The translations under genes and the position numbers were made by a program. Below, piece after piece: positions 58,334 to 64,000 of a DNA stretch of 64,000 bases (positions are counted from its first letter, which is position 1; every line of letters begins with the position of its first letter). The stretch is from positions 868,001-932,000 of the forward strand of contig CP103442.1 of the NCBI GenBank assembly GCA_024919035.1, read 5' to 3'. The stretch is from Methylophilaceae bacterium LSUCC0401. GTDB taxonomy: Bacteria > Pseudomonadota > Gammaproteobacteria > Burkholderiales > Methylophilaceae. The notes under the pieces were generated by a model that saw nothing but the letters and a program-made list of their open reading frames with translations, did no database searches and had not been told where the DNA came from.

Positions 58334-59114
58334 TTTTTTCCCAAGCCATCTTAAATTCTTGCAAATGATTATGATTTGAACTGCTAATCTTTAATTTAAC
58401 TTTTTCAATTTCAGATTCATACTCTTCCTGTGTTAATTGATCTCTAATTAAACATAGTCTGAGGAATATAAGATAGGTATTTAGAACATCTGTTTCACAA
58501 TATGCTCTTATTTCGTCAATCTTACCTTGTTGGAAATTGAAAAAAACATCCGAACCGTCCATGTCTAATTTGCCTGGAAAATTACATAGCTTGGCAATAT
58601 CATCCAAAGAAGCATTTGCTCGACCACCAAATAGAGCCATAAAATCCATAACATCAAGGTGTCTCGCATGATAACGATTTATATAATTATTGTATTTAAA
58701 ATTGTTATTTATCTCACCCTGATCAAGATAGATTCCACCGCTGACTTGATTAATTAAAGCACGATAATTAATCACTGGAAGATCAAACCCAGATCCATTC
58801 CAAGTAACTAAGGTTGGTATAAATCGATTCAATCCATCAAAAAAACGTTCTAATAATTCCTTCTCATTGCTTTCAGAGTTACCAATAGACCATATCTCAA
58901 AATTACTTTCTTGTTTAAGGACGCATGAAATAGCAATAATTTTTTGAAATTGCAGAGGCAGAAAATCAGTACCTTTTTTTTGCCGATAATGGTAATTGGC
59001 TATTGAAACAACGTCATGATCATTGAAATTTTCAGAAATATGAAGAGTTTTTCTTAAACCCTCAACATCAGGAATTGTTTCCGTATCAAATACAAGCGTA
59101 GTTGGCAAAATCAT
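58326..59114 (-). CDS. PolB-like 3'-5' exonuclease (DEDDy family)
   Basis: A 262-residue exonuclease of the group related to the proofreading domain of DNA polymerase B. Exo I FDTETI, Exo II WNGSGFDLPVI, Exo III CETDVLNTYLI with the tyrosine-type motif. No polymerase domain is attached. It overlaps cysM by 4 nt and rlmD by 8 nt. Its biological role is not known. Confidence 0.87.
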   Translation of the reverse strand: MILPTTLVFDTETIPDVEGLRKTLHISENFNDHDVVSIANYHYRQKKGTDFLPLQFQKIIAISCVLKQESNFEIWSIGNSESNEKELLERFFDGLNRFIPTLVTWNGSGFDLPVINYRALINQVSGGIYLDQGEINNNFKYNNYINRYHARHLDVMDFMALFGGRANASLDDIAKLCNFPGKLDMDGSDVFFNFQQGKIDEIRAYCETDVLNTYLIFLRLCLIRDQLTQEEYESEIEKVKLKISSSNHNHLQEFKMAWEKNE

Positions 59115-60010
59115 GAGCTTGGAAAGAGCCCCGTGGAAAGATAACGGTCTCCTCGATCACATGCTATTGAAACAATAATTGCATCAGGATTTTTTTTAGC
59201 CAACATGAGAGCGACATAAAGCGCTCCCCCAGTCGATGCACCAGAGAAAATTCCCTCAAATCTGGCCAGATCTCTGGCAGTTTGTTCAGCATGTTCCTGA
59301 GAAACATACATAATTTTATCAATATTTTCTTCAGTAAAAATTTTTGGTATATATTCAATGGGCCATTTTCTTATCCCTGGAATCTGAGACCCCTCCTCTG
59401 GTTGAACGCCAATAATTTTGATATCTTGATTTTGTTCTTTTAAAAATTTTGATGTGCCAACAATAGTTCCTGTTGTGCCCATGCTAGAAACAAAATGAGT
59501 AACTTTTTGTTTTGTATCTCTCCAAATTTCTGGACCCGTTCCTTCATAATGAGCTCTTGGGTTATCTGAGTTCGCAAATTGATCCAAAATAACGCCCCTT
59601 CCCTCAGCTTGAAGTTTCTCTGCTGTGTCTCTTGCTAGCTCCATGCTTCCCTCTTTACTGGTAAGAATTAATTCAGCTCCATAAGCCATCATGGTCTGTC
59701 TTCTCTCTATTGATTGATTTTCAGGCATAACCAGGATCATTCTGTATCCCATAACTGCGGCAGCCATTGCAAGAGCAATCCCTGTATTTCCGGATGTAGC
59801 CTCAATTAACGTATCACCAGGCTTTATCATTCCCTTTTTTTGAGCATTTACTATCATTGACATTGCCGGTCTATCCTTTACAGATCCAGCTGGATTATTA
59901 CCTTCAAGCTTCAAAAGAACAGTACCGCAATTAGGCTCTACTAATCTTTTAAGCTGCACTAGAGGGGTATTACCTATTAAGTTTTCTAAATAATTAAATT
60001 GGTTACTCAC
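59111..60010 (-). CDS. cysM: Cysteine synthase B
   Basis: A 299-residue PLP enzyme that makes cysteine from O-acetylserine (from CysE at 44 kb) and sulfide or thiosulfate. The PLP lysine is in NPAGSVKDRPA and the substrate loop is EATSGNTGIALA. The length and the GSQIPGIRKWP segment favour CysM over CysK. With the persulfide operon it could use the sulfide that SQR removes, or thiosulfate. Confidence 0.93.
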   Translation of the reverse strand: MSNQFNYLENLIGNTPLVQLKRLVEPNCGTVLLKLEGNNPAGSVKDRPAMSMIVNAQKKGMIKPGDTLIEATSGNTGIALAMAAAVMGYRMILVMPENQSIERRQTMMAYGAELILTSKEGSMELARDTAEKLQAEGRGVILDQFANSDNPRAHYEGTGPEIWRDTKQKVTHFVSSMGTTGTIVGTSKFLKEQNQDIKIIGVQPEEGSQIPGIRKWPIEYIPKIFTEENIDKIMYVSQEHAEQTARDLARFEGIFSGASTGGALYVALMLAKKNPDAIIVSIACDRGDRYLSTGLFPSS

Positions 60011-60492
60011 TGTGTGTTTCTCTTATAGTTTGTATAAGTCATAGCCATGAAAATTAAAAACCAAATTGCCGACCATTCTGGAATCGTAATTCCTAAAAAA
60101 CTCCAATCAATTTCTGAACAGTCTCCCGTCCCCCGAAAAATAAGCTCAAACACCTCTCTCAGAGGAAAATTATCAAACATATATTCAAGGTCAATTCCAC
60201 ATTCAGCAGGAATATTTATGACTTTTCTTTGAATTAATACATGCCTAATAGCAAATATCAATCCTATGAGATTTATCATTCCTAAAATAGATAACTCTAT
60301 AATTTTATTGATTGGTTTAAAATAAAATATAAGAAATGTAATGCCTGAAGTTAGAAAAATAACTCTTTGAGTGATGCATAATGGACAGGGTTCAAGATTA
60401 AAAATTTCTTGAATAATTACACTTAATATTACAAGGAGTATACTGATAATTCCCGAAATTAACTTAAGATGGTCCATGAAAATATTTTTCAT
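60007..60492 (-). CDS. dsbB: Disulfide bond formation protein B
   Basis: A 161-residue inner-membrane protein with four helices that re-oxidises DsbA with quinone. The first pair is CPLC, the second Cys in AECGID and Cys in GDCSEID. First gene of the ten-gene overlapping run ending with nagZ. dsbA is not in the window. Confidence 0.93.
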   Translation of the reverse strand: MKNIFMDHLKLISGIISILLVILSVIIQEIFNLEPCPLCITQRVIFLTSGITFLIFYFKPINKIIELSILGMINLIGLIFAIRHVLIQRKVINIPAECGIDLEYMFDNFPLREVFELIFRGTGDCSEIDWSFLGITIPEWSAIWFLIFMAMTYTNYKRNTQ

Positions 60493-60558
60493 ATCAGCTT
60501 GTACTTTATAGTTTATATATATGTATTCTACGATAAACCATCCAATTATTAAAAAATT

Positions 60559-61908
60559 GTGTCGCTAGTAAACGAACCAGATAAAATTAGTCCCGAAAAG
60601 ATTTTTAAAATCTCAGAAATCAATCGGCTTGTAAAGAATTTAATTCAATTTCACCTTCCCAAGCTTTGGGTTTGTGGGGAGGTATCAAATTTTACTGAAG
60701 CAACATCTGGTCACTGGTACTTTTCATTAAAAGATTCTCAAGCTCAAATCAAATGTACTATGTTTAGGGGTCATAATCAGTTTTCATCTATCAAACCAAA
60801 AAATGGGGACCTAATTGAAGCATTTGGTTCTGTATCGATTTATGAGGCAAGGGGTGACTATCAAATCAACTTAGAGCAATTAAGAGAAGCAGGAACTGGG
60901 GATCTTTTTGAAAAGTTTGTTGAGTTGAAAAATAAACTTGAAAATGCGGGATACTTTAAAGAGATAAATAAAAAGAAAATACCCCTATTCCCCAAAAATA
61001 TCGGAATAATTTCATCATCAACAGGCGCAGCCCTTCAAGACGTTCTTTCAATTTTTGAAAAAACCCGTAAATATCATGGGGTCATAATTTACCCATCTGC
61101 GGTTCAAGGAAAAGAAGCGAGCAAGCAATTATGTAAAGCATTACAGGTAGCCAATCAAAGAAATGAGGTTGATCTTATTATTCTTTGTAGAGGCGGTGGA
61201 TCCATTGAAGACTTATGGCCCTTTAATGAAGAAGAACTCGTATTTGAAATAGCTAAATCAAAATTGCCTGTAATTTCTGGTGTTGGTCATGAAACTGACT
61301 TCACACTCTGTGATTTTGTTGCGGATGTCAGAGCTCCCACACCAACTGGGGCGGCGGCAATGGCTGTAGAGAATATACTCAAAATTGATGAATATATTAC
61401 TCATTATGTATTAGCCATGAAAAAGATTTTAAAAAATATAATGTCTAATAACGAACAGAAATTAGATTTTTTAGAAAAAAGGCTGATATCTCCTAAAGAA
61501 AAACTTATCCGCCATACAAACAATCTAACAAAAATATCAAAATTATTAACACATAAAATGAATATCAAATTAATGGATATTCAAAAACAGATTGTTACGT
61601 TTCAAAAAAGAATACAGCCTCCAACAAAAACTCTGGAGCGAAATGAATTGGAATTAATAAGGTATTTAAAATCATTGCAGCATAATTTAAAAAAATATTT
61701 TAATGAAAAACAAACACAACTTAAATCTCAACAAGAGAAGATAGAAATCCTCAGCCCTAAAAACATTATGGCTAAGGGTTATTCTATTGTTTATAATAAC
61801 GGCAAAGTAATTAAGAACTTTTCTGATGTTCAACTAAACGACACAATTGATATTCATCTCCATTTAGGCAGAATTCTTGGAGAAGTAAAGGGCACCAAAA
61901 AAACTTGA
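60559..61908 (+). CDS. xseA: Exodeoxyribonuclease VII large subunit
   Basis: A 449-residue subunit that degrades single-stranded DNA. N-terminal OB fold (LWVCGEVSNFTEATSGHWYFSLKDSQAQIKCTMFRG), then the catalytic domain (GIISSSTGAALQDVLSIFEKT; ILCRGGGSIEDLWPFNEEEL; GVGHETDFTL), then coiled coils. GTG start at 60559; no clear ribosome site in the AT-rich leader. Small subunit xseB is not in the window. Confidence 0.93.
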   Translation: MSLVNEPDKISPEKIFKISEINRLVKNLIQFHLPKLWVCGEVSNFTEATSGHWYFSLKDSQAQIKCTMFRGHNQFSSIKPKNGDLIEAFGSVSIYEARGDYQINLEQLREAGTGDLFEKFVELKNKLENAGYFKEINKKKIPLFPKNIGIISSSTGAALQDVLSIFEKTRKYHGVIIYPSAVQGKEASKQLCKALQVANQRNEVDLIILCRGGGSIEDLWPFNEEELVFEIAKSKLPVISGVGHETDFTLCDFVADVRAPTPTGAAAMAVENILKIDEYITHYVLAMKKILKNIMSNNEQKLDFLEKRLISPKEKLIRHTNNLTKISKLLTHKMNIKLMDIQKQIVTFQKRIQPPTKTLERNELELIRYLKSLQHNLKKYFNEKQTQLKSQQEKIEILSPKNIMAKGYSIVYNNGKVIKNFSDVQLNDTIDIHLHLGRILGEVKGTKKT

Positions 61909-63779
61909 ATAATAACCCAACAAAAAAACAAACTGCAGCATTATCACTTGCCGCTCTTGGTGTAGTATTCGGTGATATTGGTACGAGTCCACTTTATTCT
62001 ATTCGTGAAATTTTTTCTGTAGGCAATGGTATTTTAGAACTAAATATTCAAAATATGCTTGGTGTTCTGTCTATGATTTTTTGGTCTTTAATCGCTGTAG
62101 TCTCAGTGAAATATATTACTTTTATTATGCGCGCGAATAATAATGGTGAAGGTGGAATAATGGCTTTACTCTCGTTAGCCCACAGAAATGCTAAAACAAA
62201 ACGCAAAAGAATGTTCATCGCTATTATTGGCATCATGGGAGCATGTATGTTTTATGCTGATGGCATGATCACTCCTGCAATTTCAGTATTATCAGCCGTT
62301 GAAGGAATAGAAATTGCCTTTCCAGGGTTTCATTATTTTGTGATTCCAATAACGTTAGTAATAATCTTTTTTTTATTCTGGTTTCAAAGTCGAGGAACAG
62401 CCTCAGTAGGCTTCTTATTTGGCCCAGTTATGCTAATTTGGTTCTCTACCTTAGCATTTTTGGGTGTCATTAACATCATTAATGAGCCCTCAGTTCTAAA
62501 AGCCCTCAACCCTTTTTATGCCTATCAATATTTACACAGTAACTTTACTGTAGCTTTTATTACAATGGGAGCAATTATTCTATGCATCACCGGGGCAGAA
62601 TCTCTTTATGCAGATATGGGTCATTTTGGCAGAGCTCCTATTCGGATTACTTGGTTTAGTTTTGTATTTCCAGCATTAACCCTTAATTATTTTGGTCAAG
62701 GGGCATTGATTCTTAATAATGCGGAAAATATTTCAAATCCATTTTATTTGATGTCGCCAGAGTGGTTTACTATTCCACTTATTATATTAGCAACAGTGGC
62801 GACGGTTATTGCCTCTCAGGCATGTATAACCGGTGCTTTTTCGGTATCCCGTCAAGCTCTTCAGCTTGGGTTCATTCCGCGAATGAAAGTCGACCATACT
62901 TCTGAAAATCAAGAGGGTCAGATTTATTTGCCCCGAGTAAATTTTCTTTTAATGATTGGTGTGATTGCGGTTGTATTAATTTTTCAAAAATCATCAAATC
63001 TTGCAGCAGCTTATGGTGTTGCTATTACTATGGATATGCTTATAGCGTCATTGCTCGCCATTATAGTATTTGCTGAAATTTGGAAAAACTGGATAAAAAC
63101 AATTTTTGTTTTCTCTATCTTTCTTATTATAGATTTAGTTTTCTTTGGCGCTAATATCATTAAAGTCCCCCATGGTGGATGGTTTCCACTTCTAATTGGT
63201 ATCATCCTATTAATTTTAATGACCACCTGGAGTAAAGGCCGGGGGTTGCTCTACAAAAAACTTAAACAGGAATCAATGCTAATTAATGATTTTATTAAAA
63301 CCTTTAAAAGAGATTCAATAGCTCGAGTTAAAGGGACATCAGTTTTTATGACTCCTAATTCAGAAGGGGTCCCCCATGCTCTTTTGCACAACCTCAAACA
63401 TAATAAAGTCATTCATGAGAAAGTGGTCATTTTGACCGTAAAGTTCCTTGATATTCCTCATGCAAAGCAAAAAGATTTGTTAAAAATTGAAAAACTTCCA
63501 AATAATTTTTATCGCGCAACTATTAGTTATGGCTTCAGTGATGAACCAAATATACCTAGAGAGCTATCTCGCTCCAAAGAAAAAGGTTTGAAATTTGAAC
63601 CTATGAGCACGTCATATTTCATTGGTAAAGAAACCCTTGTAATTACTCAAGATAAAAATATGACTGTTGTTAGAAAAAGAATATTTTCATTTTTATTCAA
63701 CAGTGCTGAAGAAATTACAAATCAATTTAAATTGCCAGTCAATCGTGTTGTTGAATTAGGCAGTCAAAATAATTTTTAA
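61905..63779 (+). CDS. kup: Potassium transporter Kup
   Basis: A 624-residue K+ uptake protein with 12 membrane segments (LGVVFGDIGTSPLYSIREIF opening, GEGGIMALLSLA, then helices to about 430) and a cytoplasmic C-terminal domain. The TTG start overlaps the xseA stop (TTGA), the same type of coupling as iscR/nifS-like. It imports K+ with protons. Confidence 0.94.
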   Translation: MNNNPTKKQTAALSLAALGVVFGDIGTSPLYSIREIFSVGNGILELNIQNMLGVLSMIFWSLIAVVSVKYITFIMRANNNGEGGIMALLSLAHRNAKTKRKRMFIAIIGIMGACMFYADGMITPAISVLSAVEGIEIAFPGFHYFVIPITLVIIFFLFWFQSRGTASVGFLFGPVMLIWFSTLAFLGVINIINEPSVLKALNPFYAYQYLHSNFTVAFITMGAIILCITGAESLYADMGHFGRAPIRITWFSFVFPALTLNYFGQGALILNNAENISNPFYLMSPEWFTIPLIILATVATVIASQACITGAFSVSRQALQLGFIPRMKVDHTSENQEGQIYLPRVNFLLMIGVIAVVLIFQKSSNLAAAYGVAITMDMLIASLLAIIVFAEIWKNWIKTIFVFSIFLIIDLVFFGANIIKVPHGGWFPLLIGIILLILMTTWSKGRGLLYKKLKQESMLINDFIKTFKRDSIARVKGTSVFMTPNSEGVPHALLHNLKHNKVIHEKVVILTVKFLDIPHAKQKDLLKIEKLPNNFYRATISYGFSDEPNIPRELSRSKEKGLKFEPMSTSYFIGKETLVITQDKNMTVVRKRIFSFLFNSAEEITNQFKLPVNRVVELGSQNNF

Positions 63780-63783
63780 TTTT

Positions 63784-64000
63784 ATGCAGAAAATTTTTAT
63801 ATTTTGTCTTTTTTTAATTAGCGCGTGCACTTCTACGACATTAAAAACAGATTCGGATGTCACTAGAAAACAATTTGTAATCCTTCCTGAATTTATGGCG
63901 CTGTCCATGGCAAATGAGGGTTATCAACAAGCTAAACAAAAAGCATTAGAACATAAACAATTAAATCAAGATGTTTACCTCTTAAATGAAGTTCGGAAAA
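63784..64000 (+). CDS. Partial lipoprotein, possibly M48-family metallopeptidase
   Basis: The N-terminal 72 residues of a lipoprotein that runs off the right edge. The lipobox LISAC places Cys at residue 15. The segment VILPEFMALSMANEGYQQAKQKALEH resembles the start of M48 peptidases of the LoiP/YggG kind (short lipoprotein leader, then 'S...E..A...G...Y.Q'), but the HExxH zinc motif is outside the window, so the family is only a guess. It starts 4 nt after kup. Confidence 0.55.
   Translation, partial: MQKIFIFCLFLISACTSTTLKTDSDVTRKQFVILPEFMALSMANEGYQQAKQKALEHKQLNQDVYLLNEVRK

Overview
The window looks like a stretch of chromosome from an AT-rich, small-genome betaproteobacterial methylotroph of the Methylophilaceae type (Methylotenera, Candidatus Methylopumilus or OM43-like; the genus is inference). 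The grounds are two short PqqA precursor-peptide genes, a quinoprotein-dehydrogenase-associated SoxYZ-like carrier, betaproteobacterial gene orders (rpoE-rseABC-mucD-lepA-lepB-rnc-era-recO-pdxJ-acpS; suhB/trmJ/isc) and very tight packing with many 1-13 nt gene overlaps. No phage, insertion sequence or CRISPR array was seen.

Layout. 1-2.6 kb (minus): glyA-nrdR-ribD, with ribD running off the left edge. 2.7-4.3 kb (plus): iscX and a phosphomannomutase/phosphoglucomutase. 4.3-7.6 kb: two tandem pqqA genes, the SoxYZ-like carrier and several small exported proteins, including a candidate 25-codon ORF sharing a duplicated leader with its neighbour. 7.67-11.7 kb (plus): a sulfide/persulfide detoxification operon made of a BigR/SqrR-type repressor, a DUF442-SQR fusion, a TauE/SafE exporter, an ETHE1-type persulfide dioxygenase and an unrecognised membrane protein. 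11.7-19 kb (minus): a pseudouridine synthase, a ClpP-like lipoprotein and a two-partner secretion pair (TpsB-TpsA) whose adhesin loses its reading frame at a 57-bp proline-rich repeat. 19-21.9 kb: birA and glnS, divergent. 21.9-27.5 kb (minus): a complete rRNA operon in the order promoter, tRNA-fMet, boxA, 16S, tRNA-Ile, tRNA-Ala, 23S, 5S, with processing stems.

27.6-40.2 kb (minus): htpG, tcdA, acpS-pdxJ-recO-era-rnc-lepB-lepA, then mucD and rseC-rseB-rseA-rpoE. The envelope-stress regulon is thus next to secretion, translation and cell-cycle housekeeping genes. 40.3-51 kb (mostly plus): nadB, a SlyD-like isomerase, suhB (minus), trmJ, cysE, and an isc operon with an extra cysteine desulfurase: iscR-nifS-like-iscS-iscU-iscA-hscB-hscA-fdx. 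An IscR type-1 box lies directly over the iscR promoter. iscX is not here but about 48 kb away, beside glyA. 51-60.5 kb (minus): a Bax-inhibitor-1-like protein, then ten overlapping genes (dsbB-cysM-exonuclease-rlmD-SBP-YkuD-permease-permease-yhhQ-nagZ). Part of this run looks like a murein-peptide uptake and recycling module. 60.5-64 kb (plus): xseA, kup and the start of a lipoprotein.

The gene sets join up functionally. Sulfur metabolism recurs: cysE, cysM, two desulfurases, isc, persulfide detoxification. Envelope maintenance does too: RpoE/MucD, NagZ/YkuD/ABC, DsbB, TPS. The PQQ peptides and SoxYZ-like carrier point to periplasmic quinoprotein alcohol oxidation, although neither the dehydrogenase nor pqqBCDE lies in this window.
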